NCBI RefSeq assembly: GCF_022201045.2
Contig: NC_068557.1
Coordinates: 31,225,501-31,289,500 of the forward strand
Source of the DNA: Citrus sinensis
Taxonomy: Eukaryota; Streptophyta; Magnoliopsida; Sapindales; Rutaceae
DNA length: 64,000 bases
Direction of reading: 5' to 3'
In this document: piece by piece, positions 11,901 to 23,602 of the stretch
How the letters are laid out: each line of letters starts with the position of its first letter
Position numbering within the stretch: position 1 is the first letter of the stretch
Made by a program: the position numbers and the translations under genes
The notes under the pieces: model-generated
What the model saw: the letters and a program-made list of their open reading frames with translations, nothing else
Database searches by the model: none
What the model was told of the DNA's origin: nothing

Positions 11901-14900
11901 GTAAGATTATGTCTTTCAATATTAAAATTCGCCGGTGGATTTTTTTGCATTTGTTTTCTTTAGTTCTCCTTCTATATTGAGAACTAATGCTATGAATATG
12001 GTATATTGCAGTGTGAAATCAACAATTGACAGGTACAAGAAGGCCACTGCAGATACCTCAAATACTGGGTCTATCTGTGAAGCAAATGCTCAGGTACAAT
12101 TTAAGCTCTCAACTTTACTTGTAATGGAAGAAATATAGGTCTTTTAAGGTGGGTTACTGGCTACATTTGGTTCTTAGACTAATGATGATTTCTTATAGTG
12201 TGGTAAGAGTGGTTGCCACTTGCCATTGCCTTTTATCTATTTGCTTAATTAAATTAAGGTTGCGAAAATGGTGCTTTGTGTTTCGACTTCAAAATTAAGT
12301 ACTACAAAGTTCATTTGATGAAGTTTGCCAGATAAATCAATTCAAGAAACTGTTGTACCAATGTTAGAGAAGATCAATATTAAAGGAGAGCATATGTATG
12401 AGAATTTTGAATATTGTTATGATTTATAGTATTTATGAATTTATGTAAAACAAGTATACGTAATTGCATATGTATGACTTAAAATAACTTTTTTCTGCCC
12501 TCTAGAGGCTAAGATCAAGTGGTTTTCAAACAATTCTTTTTGACTTGCTATCCGAGTTGAATTCTAAGGCAATAGAGGACAAAAAAATTGATTTGGACTT
12601 AAGTGACCCCTTCTTTTTTAAAGAAAAATAATAATTTTTTTTTCCTAAACCATGAATTGAGGTCTTAACATTTCTGAATAATGTAGCATCAAGAAAAAAA
12701 AAAACAAAAAAGAAAACCTTGCAAGAGAGAATGCAACTAATAAACAATTCTATGGTCAATTACCATAAATAATTTCATCTAGGTTTAGAAGAGTTCCAGC
12801 ATTTTTTTGCTCAGCACCGTCGATGCAATCATATAAATATGTTTTTTTTTTCTTTTTTTGCATGACTGGAAAAATGTTGTACACTTTTGATTTAACAAAT
12901 AGGCATCATGAATTATGAATTTTATGTAACACTTTTTATTTGACTGCATTGTGCACCTTAAAAAACACTAGTATAAATACTCTCAAAATGTTGCAAGGCT
13001 GTGAAAATTCAATGTGTTATTATGAAGAAAAACAAACTTCTGAGAATGATATGGAAAGCAAGAGAGATGAATATTTTGTGCAAAAATTATTTTTAGAAGA
13101 ATGCTAGGAGATGGGAGAATTTTAAGAAGGTTAATACACTTTTTAAAGTACTGTATGTGCCTTTTCCATATAACATTATTTAATTATCTTGTAAGTTCTC
13201 TGACAACATAAGTCTTACACCATTAATGTTTTGCTAATCCTAATAAAATACGTCAGCATCAATGTGGCTCCAAATCCCTAGTTAAAAAATTTTCTTCACT
13301 TGATAGTAAGCCGTTCACTAATTAATTTGTTATGCTCATTGCTATTGTATCCTTTGAGGTTCTAAAGTACTTTCTTGTGGTCACAAATCTCAGTTCTACC
13401 AGCAAGAAGCTGCCAAGCTGAGGATACAAATTAGCAATATGCAAAATTCAAACAGGTAATTATAATCTCAAATGGTCCTAGTCAATAATTGATTATTTGG
13501 ATTGTTTTTGGGTTGAAACAATGTTTTGACAAAGCTATTAATTTCCAGAAACATGTTGGGTGAATCACTAAGTGGGTTAAATTTCAAGGAACTCAAGAAC
13601 ATGGAGACTCGTTTAGAGAAAGGTATTAGCAGAATCCGATCTAAAAAGGTATTCACTATCAATTCACATATATATTTATGATACTTATTTATGATCATTA
13701 TAATATCAAGAAAAATAAAAGTAAATATATGTGATTTATATCTATGTTACTAGCTTCAATAATACTGATACTTTTATTTTCCTTTTCCTCTTAAACTGTG
13801 CCAGAATGAGCTGCTGTTTGCAGAAATTGAGTACATGCAGAAGAGGGTATCTAAACTTTACCTCTGTTATCTCTCAATAAGTTCTTGTTTACGTTTCATT
13901 ATGTAATTCGTATGCTTATCCTGACATGGATCACTGTTATAATTGAATTTTTATTATTTGTTTAGCCTTGTTTAAATGGGGTGGGGGAATCCACAATTTT
14001 AGGAGTGATGATCGATTACTTAACATTGAGGATCTAATGAAGGTACTTCAGTAAATTGCATGGCTAACCGTCTAATCGAGAAAAGAACAAGATACAAATT
14101 TGTGGAAAAGATACAATATAGGGCTGTATTGATACGGCTGCCATTCATATATCGTCAGAAATATGAGATATGGATATAGTATAAGAGAAAATTAATGAAG
14201 AAATATGAGTGAATTTCTATACATTGAGCTGTGATTTAACTGTGCAATGGGAATCTCAACATTTATAGGTTGATATTTTTATAGTAGCATATATAATTAT
14301 AGTGGTCTGTCTCTTTGTTTAAGCTACATAATGTTGCCTTCAGTGCGCTTATATAAAATAGTTGCATTGCAGGAAGTTGACTTGCACAACAGCAACCAGC
14401 TTCTCCGAGCAAAGGTTTCTGTATTATACCTTGTTATCAATGTTTGTGTGTGTGTGTCACTTTGCCAAATTTGTAGTACTGGCTAGTAACTGAATGAATC
14501 TTCTTATGGTTGGTCTTTGTAGATAGCCGAGAATGAAAGAGGACAGCAGAACATGAATTTGATGCAAGGAGGGAGTAGCTACGAGATTATACAGTCTCAG
14601 CCATTTGATTCCCGGAGCTATTTCCAAGTCAATGCATTACAGCCCACCAATCATTACCCACGCCAGGATCAGATGGCCCTTCAGTTAGTGTATGAATATC
14701 CTCTTCTCCCTAAGCTTTCCCAGCTTATTTATAAATTTAATTATCTCATCATTGCACTGCTCCAAATGTATAGTTCTGTTGCATTGATTGTCGACAGGGA
14801 TTCAGATTTCCCCCCTTAAAATATGTAGTCTTAAGTGCTTCACTAACTGCCTGACTCAAATGGGCTTATGTACACACATATATACATTTTGATGGTTCTT

Positions 14901-15074
14901 GTTAATTGATTCATTTGAGGATGATGATTGTTGAAAAAGTAATGGAGAACAAATCGGGAGTCATGCTGATCTTGTAGATAAATTCATGATGCATTTTTTG
15001 GAGATTCCATGCCTTTGGTTCTTCATTAGTGAAATCATTTGTCTGATATAATCTTCTTTTACATGTGCAGTTAA
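8922..15074 (+). CDS. AG: AGAMOUS-clade (C-class) MADS-box transcription factor
   Basis: MIKC-type MADS transcription factor expected to specify stamens, carpels and floral determinacy in the nucleus. Coding exons: 8922-9160, 12012-12093, 13394-13455, 13549-13648, 13805-13846, 14373-14414, 14523-14689, 15071-15074; 738 nt, 245 aa. A 19-residue N-terminal extension precedes the MADS domain (about 20-77, with [20 protein letters not shown]). The I region follows ([11 protein letters not shown]), then the K-box (about 108-195, with [20 protein letters not shown]). The C terminus carries both AG motifs (FQVNALQP and DQMALQLV). The last exon is tiny: donor GTATGA after TTA GT and acceptor GCAG before TTAA yield Val-stop. 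The start is the first in-frame ATG; a second ATG sits at the MADS domain (residue 20). The N terminus (MAFPNE) recalls SHATTERPROOF/PLENA proteins, so euAG versus PLE is not settled by sequence alone; the neighbouring genes favour AG. Confidence 0.95.
9161..12011 (+). promoter_or_regulatory. Large second intron with candidate AG enhancer motifs
   Basis: A 2.85 kb intron separates the MADS exon from the I-region exon, the same place as the regulatory second intron of Arabidopsis AG. Seen here: CCAATCA boxes at 10194, 10273, 10673 and 11126; LEAFY-type CCANTGT at 9829 (CCATTGT) and 11471 (CCACTGT); WUSCHEL-type TTAATGG at 10011 and 11076; a near-CArG box CCATTATGGG at 11623; a G-box CACGTG at 11505; and a GA repeat near 10790-10811. 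Each motif is short and could occur by chance. Their grouping at 9.8-11.6 kb in the correct intron is what supports a regulatory reading. Confidence 0.6.
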
Positions 15075-15507
15075 TATGTTTGAAGAATATTCTGCCATGT
15101 CATATCCTATGGAGGGTATCTAGCTATTACTTCATTCTAGATAAAAGGTGTGCAGGTGCGCGCTCAAAATTGCTATAAGATGCAGCGAAGAAATCAACTT
15201 TGCTTAATTAAGTGATCATCAGGGGCCTAAGCTAGTAGCTATATAAACTATTTTAAGACTCATAAATATTATATATATGTTTGTCAGCCATGAATTCATA
15301 TTCTGTATGCCTAATGCAAACACAAAGTCTCTGCATTTTATATTAATTTCGAATATGATATTAATGATTAGTAAATGTCGAGTGTCCGTATGTATGTGCA
15401 TGGCTTAGATTTAAAACACACACACACACACACACACGCACACATATATACCAAGAGTATGTGCAAGAAGATTTCTGTGTATATACTTAATCAGAAAGTT
15501 CCTTTCA
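15075..15507. other. Tail-to-tail spacer with CA repeat
   Basis: Contains the 3' UTR of the MADS gene and the 3' end of the convergent GDSL gene. A CA microsatellite lies at about 15416-15442. I see no further gene. Confidence 0.6.
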
Positions 15508-16708
15508 CTAACTGCGGGTAGAGTGAGCTTCTGGATTAAAATGAACTAAACGTTGAATATCCGTGGGATATGCATCAGATGTGGCTTCAGAATGGAAAGC
15601 TTTATTGGCTGCAATGAGGTTCAACACTTCTGCAGGATGGAATGAATCCCAAAATATGTGGGTTGCCCTTTGACTGCAAGGAGATTTAGCACGGATGCAG
15701 AGACCAAAGTCGTTTACATCACAGCACCTTAAGGTTGACATATTGAATCCTGAAGTGATTAACGTATACATATCACCAGTACACTAAGACAGAGACAAAA
15801 TATTGAGGAGATTAACTAATTAAATTAATTACCAGGAGGAAATCCCGGTGGCGTTTGGACTAAGGTGTTCAAAGCGATAAATTTGGAATCTTGGTGTTTG
15901 GCATTGAGTTGATCAACGAGTGTTACTAGCCTTTTATTAAAAAGCTGGACGGCAGAATTCATCTTGTCCACGCATAGGGAGCCATTAGTCCCATAATATG
16001 ATGTTGCATTTGGGGTGCAGCCAATTGCTCCGATTCCAGCCAACGTCACCTTCCTGGCTCCGTAACGGTGCAAAGTCTAAACAAATTACTTAGTTAACAT
16101 TAACAACACAGCGACTCAGAGGAAACTGAAATAAAATGATCGATTTCGGTCACCTTCAGTTGACGAGAATATTGTTGGGAAAGGATTCTTGCGTAGGCGG
16201 ACGGTGTATAGAGCTGGCTTGAATTATAAAACTGCGGCAAGAAGTAATTGTTGATGTAATCGTTACTGCCTATGGTGAACGAATATAAGCACTTTTTCAA
16301 ATGCTCATAAGCTGAGTGGTAACTCCCTAGGAACCCAGCAATGCGTGAGATTATAATTTTGTGATTTTTCAACTGCTTATTTAAGCTTATGCAAACACCC
16401 TGCATGCGCCACGTAACGGATATTAATTTTTCAATCGTCAGTTGTTATTTGTTAATTCATTTCAAGTGTTCGGTTTTATGAATGTCTACAAATGCAGGTG
16501 ATTAAAGTAACATATTAATATTGTGTGTATATTCGTATAATACCTGATGCGACCCGGTTTCGTCGCGAATTCCAGCACTCCCGGATGCATAATTGACTCC
16601 TTTGATTATCTCCGGGCCATTAGCAGTTGCAAATGGTGGAATGTAATCGTCAAATCCCAGTCGTTCGGCTGAAATGATCAAACAAATATACATATGCATG
16701 CTCAATTA

Positions 16709-16742
<34 letters not shown>

Positions 16743-17058
16743 TAATAGAACTAATTAAGATTTCAGTTAGTAATTATTAATAAATATATGTACACCGACC
16801 GGTTACATCAGCTATGGTTCGGCCGTTGCAAAATCTTCCGGTAGGACCCTTGGGAAAATCAATCCCATATGGCCAGTAATTTACTTTGGCATCTGTTGCA
16901 AGGTTATTGTTGTTGCCACTATCAACCAATGAATCTCCAAAAACAAAGTAACAAGGCACTGCTGGTTTTCCCCATACAGGGCTTTGCAGGTTGAAGACCG
17001 AAATAAATACAAATGCCATAACCCAATTCCAGCAGCATGATTTTGTTTCACAAGCCAT
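15508..17058 (-). CDS. GDSL esterase/lipase, copy A (intact)
   Basis: Secreted GDSL-type serine esterase/lipase. Exons in transcript order: 17058-16800, 16668-16544, 16399-16154, 16076-15833, 15749-15508; 1116 nt, 371 aa, all GT-AG and in phase. It has a hydrophobic N-terminal signal segment, then block [14 protein letters not shown] with nucleophile Ser43, block III GSNDY, and block V WDSFHP with Asp326 and His329. The plant hallmark [15 protein letters not shown] is present. The start at 17058 gives the signal peptide; the upstream in-frame extension has no family support. Intron positions and phases equal those of copy D, so the two arose by tandem duplication. Substrate unknown; relatives act on lipids, cutin or other esters outside the cell. 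Confidence 0.92.
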
Positions 17059-17728
17059 ATTCGCTAGGCAAATGAATTCAGTACGTATTAAACTAAGAAC
17101 AAATAAATACAATTACAAAGATTAGCACATCACGTTTGTAAGAGATTGAAATTTAAAAATTTTTAAAAAAAAAAAGAAAAGGGGAATAAGGCAGGAATTT
17201 AATGCATGCGATTAAGGTGAGCCGAAAGAGATTGTTAATGAAGCAAATGATTTGTAAGGTGAGGAATAATTGTAGGCTAGGAAGACTGTTCGAAAGATAA
17301 TTTTAAAATGGAGGCAACATAGTTGTGACAAAACCGAGATGTATAGATTACCAAATGAATTAAAACATTAATTGATTAATTTGCATGGCAAGAGGTTTCT
17401 TAATGGGCACAAATCGGCAGCTAGCAAGAGGTTACCAATTAATGTAGCAAGCTCTCTTGTCTCTACCTCTAGAAAATTAGGCAATTAGCATAAATCACGC
17501 TGGCTCGTTGTGAGGCAGGACAAAAATCCGAGACGATTCGCGGGTAGAATTATCGCCTGTGTTTTCGCTCATAAATTGTAAGTCGCTTCTCACCTCCAAA
17601 CTTTTATTTAAGTTTATTTCGTAATTATCATCTAATTTAGAAAAACTAAAAATCTTGGCACAAGCTTCATCAGGGTCAAAGTTCGTATCAATTCTTATTT
17701 TTATTTTTGTTTATCAATTGTAAAAATA
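17059..17728. other. Spacer between GDSL copies A and B
   Basis: Contains the upstream region of copy A. It is AT-rich and I see no gene or clear repeat. Confidence 0.5.
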
Positions 17729-18883
17729 CCTTGTATTGCAATACAAGGAGCATCTCTCACTCTGAAACCTACCATACATAGACATACACAAACACTAGGT
17801 ATAAAACTACGAAAAATAAAAATAAAAGAAGTACATGTATATTTTAACATTACAATGTGTCAATTTTCAGAAATTAAAATAAATTAAACAATAAATAGCT
17901 CATAGATGAGGTACCAGCTTGGTAGCAGCATTGAATTGATGGACGAGTGATTTAAGCCCGTTATGAGATAGTTTGATGACTTTGTTCGTGCTCTCTGCGC
18001 ATCTGGAGCCATTTCCTGGATGTGTAGCAATTGCATTAGGAGTGCAACTCATTAGTCCCTCAGGCCAAACAACACCACCTTCGATTCCTTGCTCCCAAAT
18101 GATCATGCAGTGTTTAAAGAAAAAATAATGTAAAGATTGTTTACATCAAACACTTTTAACTTTTGTGCTTTCAGAACTAATTGAAGCATGCGATACTATA
18201 TATTAATTAATTAAAAGAGTAATTATAAATCGTACTAGGCATTAACTTTTATTTGCGATGAATATTGTTCTCTAAGAAGCGCGGCAAATTGCTCAGGGGT
18301 TAAGAGGATAGTGGCATAAAGTACGTTGTTAATGCAATCGTTGCTGCCCATTCCAATTGTATACAAACACTTGTAAAGGTACTTAACTGAAAGCTCAGTC
18401 CTCATCTCCCAGTCGAGTAATGATACCAGTGGCTATCAATTTGTGAGGAATAGTTTGACTATTGAAACTGATATCATCACACAAGTGAAACGAATCAAAC
18501 ATCATGATCATCACTTGAGAATGTTTAAATTTAAGTGAGTGTGTGCGTACAGATGATATGATATCATCTGTGACAATTGACATGCATGCCAGTTATGTCG
18601 TATGCAGTACGGCCACTGCAAAACCTTCCAGTGGATCCAGAAGGAAAATTGGATTTAGCTAATATTGGAAGCAAATTGTTATTGCCACTACCAGCCAAGG
18701 AGTCTCCAAAATGAAATAGCAAGGCACTTGTCGTCGTGCTTTTCCTTTAGGGAAATGTAATTGAAAGTAATTATCTAATATCACCGGCCAAACCCAGACG
18801 ACCATCAACCATAGCTTTGGTTCTTTGGCGAACAGGAACAAAGTAGGCAGCAGGCGGGACGGGGGTGTTATGGGGGTGGCCAT
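17729..18883 (-). pseudogene. GDSL esterase/lipase pseudogene, copy B
   Basis: Recognisable remnants lie in the same order as the intact copies. An exon 1 remnant starts at the ATG at 18883 and reads to VPCYF. There a one-base loss shifts the frame, so the GDSL block (FGDSLAGSGNNN) is read in a different frame, and the segment between it and GSTGRFC is shortened. Exon 2 is not found. Exon 3 is at about 18430-18248 (LYTIGMGSND, LLTPEQFAALLREQYSSQIK), exon 4 at about 18110-17905 (SCTPNAIATHPGNGSRC) and the start of exon 5 at about 17773-17729 (GFRVRDAPC), after which similarity stops. The block V Asp/His region is missing. It cannot encode a normal enzyme. Confidence 0.85.
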
Positions 18884-19016
18884 ACGGAGATGAGTTATAC
18901 TATTGGCGAAGTGTGTTGATTTTGGTGTGTATAAATTAGGAGAAATCAATATACATGTATGCATATATTATAAATGTAGGCTAGAGAATAAAGTTAAAGA
19001 AGTTGTGAAGTGAACG

Positions 19017-19499
19017 GCATGCATAGGGGTGGGCATGGGTTGGGTTGGGTTGGGTTGGATAGAGTTTGTGAAAACTCAACCCAACTCATTATTGAATGGG
19101 TTGAAATAAAAACAATTCAATCCAATTAAATAAACATATTCAACTCAACCCTTAAATCATCGGGTTGGGTTGAAGATTTGAAAATCGAATCAAAATTAAA
19201 AATTAAATAAAGAAAAAGATATGAAACTTATAATAAAACTTATTGAAATCAAATATAAATATATTATAGTATGAAAATTCTATTCATGGTCTAGTATTAA
19301 AAAAAATATAAAGAATATAGAATAAATAAATAAGATAAATACCTTTTTGACTGAGAATTGAGATTTAAGAGAGTGATTTTAGTTATGATATTAGAGTCTA
19401 TAGTAAATGCAAGAACAAAATAGTCTCTTTTATAAAAGAATAAAAAGAGGATAAAAAATATATTAGCCGTTTAGATTTTTAGGATTTTTCAAATTGAGA

Positions 19500-19598
<99 letters not shown>

Positions 19599-19757
19599 TA
19601 TGAGGGTTGGGTTGGGTTAAATAGGATTCATCATAATTAATTGGGTTAAAAAAATTAATCCAATTAATTCATAATAACCCACTCAACCCGTCGAAATTAA
19701 ATTGAGTTAGGTTGGGTCTATTGGGTTGGATTAGATTTGCCCACCCTTAGCATGCAT
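19017..19757. mobile_element. hAT-like non-autonomous element with 8-bp TSD
   Basis: The body 19025-19749 starts AGGGGTGGGCA and ends TGCCCACCCTTA, a short terminal inverted repeat typical of plant hAT MITEs. An exact 8-bp target duplication, GCATGCAT, flanks it at 19017-19024 and 19750-19757. Subterminal GGGTTGGGTT repeats appear near both ends in opposite orientation (ACCCAACCC). There is no transposase frame. A long TTA microsatellite has expanded inside it. The GCATGCAT target is itself palindromic, which slightly weakens the duplication evidence. Confidence 0.85.
19501..19599. repeat. (TTA)n microsatellite, about 33 units
   Basis: An uninterrupted TTA repeat of about 98 bp inside the hAT-like element. 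Such a perfect long array is likely to vary in length between alleles. Confidence 0.97.
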
Positions 19758-19829
19758 GCTTCGCAATTGCAAATAATTTAAGAAAGGTGTGTGTTGTCTT
19801 TCAACGACGACATTTTGCAATAGATGTGT

Positions 19830-19832
<3 letters not shown>

Positions 19833-19919
<87 letters not shown>
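19833..19919. repeat. (TC)n microsatellite, about 43 units
   Basis: A nearly perfect TC tract with one interruption near 19903, followed by a short TG repeat (about 19921-19937). Open frames of Ser-Leu repeats across it are artefacts of the repeat. Confidence 0.97.
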
Positions 19920-20084
19920 ATGTGTGTGTGTGTGTGTATGTCATATTGTTAAAAAGAAAACTAAAGGGCAAACCAGATTCCAGGAAGCAAATACTATATG
20001 TTACTTAAAAAGGTAGCCTAATGACTTGCATAACTTTAAAACATGCAGATATGCTCAATTATCTAGTTGATCACACTCAAAATT

Positions 20085-20279
20085 CATGTCATGTCGTATT
20101 AATTTATGAATAGCGTATGACATATTGTTATGTAAATATAATAATAGATCATGTCATGTCATATTAATTAATCAATAGCGTATGACATATTGTTATGTAA
20201 ATATAATAATAGATCATGTCATGTCGTATTAATTTATGAATAACATATGACATATCGTTATGTAAATATAATAATAGAT
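20085..20279. repeat. Tandem repeat, three 65-bp units
   Basis: Three direct copies begin at 20085, 20150 and 20215, each starting CATGTCATGTC and including TATGACATAT and TTATGTAAATATAATAATAG. They differ by a few substitutions. Non-coding. Confidence 0.9.
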
Positions 20280-20317
20280 GACATATCGTACATATTTTAC
20301 TATGGAGTAAAATTTTT

Positions 20318-20683
20318 ACCATACTCATTTATAAATTGAGTGTGTAGAGGACATGTTGAAAGTCAATTAAATAATAAATATGTGGCGTCGTTTATATTTT
20401 TAGCATATAGAAGCATGTTCTATTATTAAATAATTGAATAATCTAAATAAAATTTGTTTAAGTATTTTATGCTAGTAAGTATTATCATGGAATAATTTAA
20501 ACCATACTCATTTATAAATTGAGTGTGTAGAGGACATGTTGAAAGTCAATTAAATAATAAATATGTGGCGTCATTTATATTTTTAGCATATAGAAGCATG
20601 TTCTATTATTAAATAATTGAATAATCTAAATAAAATTTGTTTAAGTATTTTATGCTAGTAAGTATTATCATGGAATAATTTAA
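20318..20683. repeat. Tandem duplication, two 183-bp units
   Basis: Copy one runs 20318-20500 and copy two 20501-20683. I notice only one substitution between them (GGCGTCGTTT versus GGCGTCATTT), so the duplication is recent. Each unit starts ACCATACTCATTTATAAATT. It directly follows the 65-bp array. Non-coding. Confidence 0.92.
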
Positions 20684-21453
20684 ATTAATTATAAAATATT
20701 TTTGGAGTATTTTATGTATAATAGTAAATTAGTGACTATTATTTTATGAATTAAATATTTAAACTACTTATATATTAACATCAATTTTCATTAATGTAAG
20801 TTTAATTATTTTTTATGAAAATAAAAAATTAATAAATAACATATTTTCATGTTATCAATTAATAATTATAGATGTTATAATTTAATATTAAAATTTTAGC
20901 CGAATAACTAAATATCTACATTTTAATTTAAATTAATTACATGTTAATTATAATACATTTTTCTATAACACGCCGCATCAAATTGAGAAACTCAACACCA
21001 AATTCAAATTCAATAAAAATGGCTAATTATTTATTGTAACTTTAGTTGATCACCAATTCCGCTGGAACTAGGTTGAAAAGGGAAGCAAAAAAGTATATGA
21101 TTGATTATGTATGGCAGAAGAAGTTATTGATCGATAAAAAAAAGACAACGTGGAATGACCTAACAAATTCCAGAAACAAATCCTAATCCTAATGGCATAT
21201 AAAAGATTATAATATTTGAGATAATATATACTTTAACAAGGTCGTTAATGGGGTGGTCGTTAGAGTTTTCAGATGATCTTATTCGATGACTACCATTTTC
21301 CAAATTAATTAGAGTTGACAGTGATGTATCTTATAGTTATACCATTAATTTTTTATTTTCTTTTTATTTGGTAGTTTAACAACAATAGCAAGTATTTGAA
21401 ACAAAAATAAAAAACAAACAGTACAACACATTTAGAAAACGCCATTTCCAAAT
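20684..21453. other. AT-rich spacer, no gene seen
   Basis: Very AT-rich sequence between the tandem duplication and the MITE at 21454. No coding similarity and no repeat structure that I can define. Confidence 0.5.
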
Positions 21454-21654
21454 GAGTAATGATAAGCCACAAACTCTTGTACAAACTTATTTTGTACAAA
21501 CTTATGTGGCATGATAAGATTGGTTGAATTAAATATCATTTGGTCCACATTATTTGTTTTTATTATTTTATATTTTCATTCAACTAATGAATTAATGCCA
21601 CGTCAGTTTGTACAAAATAAATTTATACAAGAGTTTATGGTTGTATCATTACTC
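21454..21654. mobile_element. MULE-like MITE, copy 2
   Basis: 201 bp, starting GAGTAATGATA and ending TATCATTACTC, with inverted arms of about 60 bp that include CACAAACTCTTGTACAAA. The flanking 9-mers are TTTCCAAAT (left) and TTTACAAAT (right), a 9-bp target duplication with one mismatch, as expected for Mutator-like elements. The short open frames across it are not genes. Confidence 0.88.
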
Positions 21655-21829
21655 TTTACAAATTATTCAACGAACAAAATTTCACTTAATTGAGCTAGCT
21701 ATTTTATTTTTCATAAAAGGTTATTTAAAAAACAAAACACCATATAGGAAACGAAACGATACCATGCAAACTCCCAAGGAAAAAAAAAAAGGAATAAATA
21801 AATGATGATGGGTGGATGATGGATGTTGA

Positions 21830-23600
21830 TTACATGTTGATCAAATGGCTGATATCAAAGGGATAAGCATCAGAGGGATGGGCAGCATTTAATGCTCTCT
21901 GTCCAAATCGATTCATAGCCTCTGTAGTGTGGAATTCGTCCCAGAACCTGTACTCATTCCTATTTTTACGTGCACTTCGGAAAGGAGTGCTTGTCAGGTT
22001 ACCCACTGTTTTGCAGCAAGGAGCATCGATCACCTTGAAACCTGCCATGGCATGCATTTTCATACATCCACAAAATTAATTACAATCAATAATTATGCTT
22101 ACTATATATTTTCTAAGACCTGGCAAAGAAAATGAGCAAAACAGAATTCGAGCTGATGGTTATTACTTGCTGGACTATTTTGAAAGCAAGGAATATATTC
22201 TTGTTTGAAGCAAAGAAACCTAGTTCTCAAATGTCAGTAGCAAAGGCAGAAGCTTTATTGGAAGCCTATCAGCGAGTAAAGCCTTCAGGATTGACTTGTG
22301 GAGCTGATAAAGAGAAGAAAACAGCCAAAGTTTGGAAACCTCCACCGCAATACTGGTTCAAGGTGAATGTTGATGCGGCCATAATTAGGAAGAAACATCT
22401 ATCAGGGTTGGGAGCAGTGATTAGAGATTCAGCGGGGAATGCCATAGTTGCTGCTGTTAAGACTTCAAGGTTTCATGGGTATGTATCATATGCAGAAGCT
22501 GAAGCAGTAAGATGGGGATTACAGGCAGCTGAGGATGCAGGCTTATCTTCATTAATTATCGAAACTGACTCTCAAATGGTGGCCAATTTAATTAACAACA
22601 GAAAGGGCAGCAAGAATTAGATTTATTGGGTTATTTCAGAGATCCAAGACAAGATTAAGGATCTCCGCAATGTTAAATGTTATTATACCCCGAGATCTTG
22701 TAATGCGATTGCCCACTCATTGGCTAAATTAACCTTTGATCATTTAGGAGCTGTTGTTTGGTTGGGTTCTTTTCCAACCGAAGTTATGAATGTATTCAAC
22801 TCTTTTGATTAAATGAAAGTTTTTAGTCCTTTTAAAAAAAAAAAAAAAACGTAGCATCCAATTTGCTATATATATATATATAATCGACAAATTAAATTAT
22901 ATACTATATGGACTATCTAGGTATATATATACCTAGGGGTGTGTGTGTGTACCTTGGGCGGCAGCATCCCCTGAGATTATCCCAGAAGCGTTTATAAATA
23001 TAAATTGTGCATTAGAATGATCTTTATTGAATTTATCTACCAATTATTTGAGTCCCTCATCGAATAATTTGGCTGCGTTGTTCATTTTCTCAACGCACTT
23101 GGCACCATTTCTGGGATATGTAGCAATTGCATTTGGAGTGCAACCTAGGGGTCCCAGGCCAACCATGGCAACCTTTCTTGCTCCCATATTATACAAACGC
23201 TAATTTGAGAAACAGTTAACAACAACAGAGAAATGGTTAGCCAGATCGATCGACCAAAAATAACTTAATTGATAGAAGAGAAATTAAGGATGGAAATTAA
23301 TTAAACTAAAGAAAGTAATAACTTTGATTTGCGGAGAAAAGTGTTGAATAAGAAGTTCAGCAAATTGGCTTGGGGGTGTAAAGGGGGCCTGATGGGTAAT
23401 AGGGCAAGAAGTAGTTGCGAATGTAATCGTTGATGCCCATATTCACTACATAAAAGCACTTTTTAAGGTAACTGGAAGCTGATTCAGTATTCCCCAGCTG
23501 TGACTTGATATAAAAGACACTATTAATCCGTGACGGGTTAGCTGCTTTTTCATTGGGATATTTCCGCCCTGCAATAAATAATTGCGTGCGCAGCCCAGTC
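21830..23600 (-). pseudogene. GDSL esterase/lipase pseudogene, copy C
   Basis: Exons 3, 4 and 5 are recognisable; exons 1 and 2, with the nucleophile Ser block, are not found. Exon 3 (about 23572-23335) keeps GINDY but shifts frame after PLYTP, within a G/C run. Exon 4 (about 23199-22953) has CTPNAIATYPRNG and then an in-frame TAA between EGLK and LVDKFN. Exon 5 (about 22041-21830) retains GFKVIDAPCC and WDEFHTTEA with the Asp and His of block V. A LINE-type RNase H fragment sits in the intron between exons 4 and 5. At least three independent lesions make this a clear pseudogene. Confidence 0.88.
22117..22850 (+). mobile_element. 5'-truncated LINE fragment with RNase H domain
   Basis: Encodes the C-terminal RNase H (RVT_3 type) domain of a plant non-LTR retrotransposon. 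Seen: a linker with WKPPPQYWFKVNVDAA (first Asp), GLGAVIRDSAGN, AEAEAVRWGL (Glu), and ETDSQMVANLIN (Asp). After an in-frame TAG at 22618 the same frame continues with YYTPRSCNAIAHSLAK and ends at a TAA near 22812. An A tract at about 22833-22848 follows, as expected for a 3' tail. No reverse transcriptase is present. I could not find a convincing target duplication. It lies in the opposite strand inside GDSL pseudogene C. Confidence 0.85.
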
Positions 23601-23602
23601 AA

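Noticed and set aside
19787..20016. Ser-Leu repeat proteins
   Set aside because: Direct translation of the TC microsatellite.
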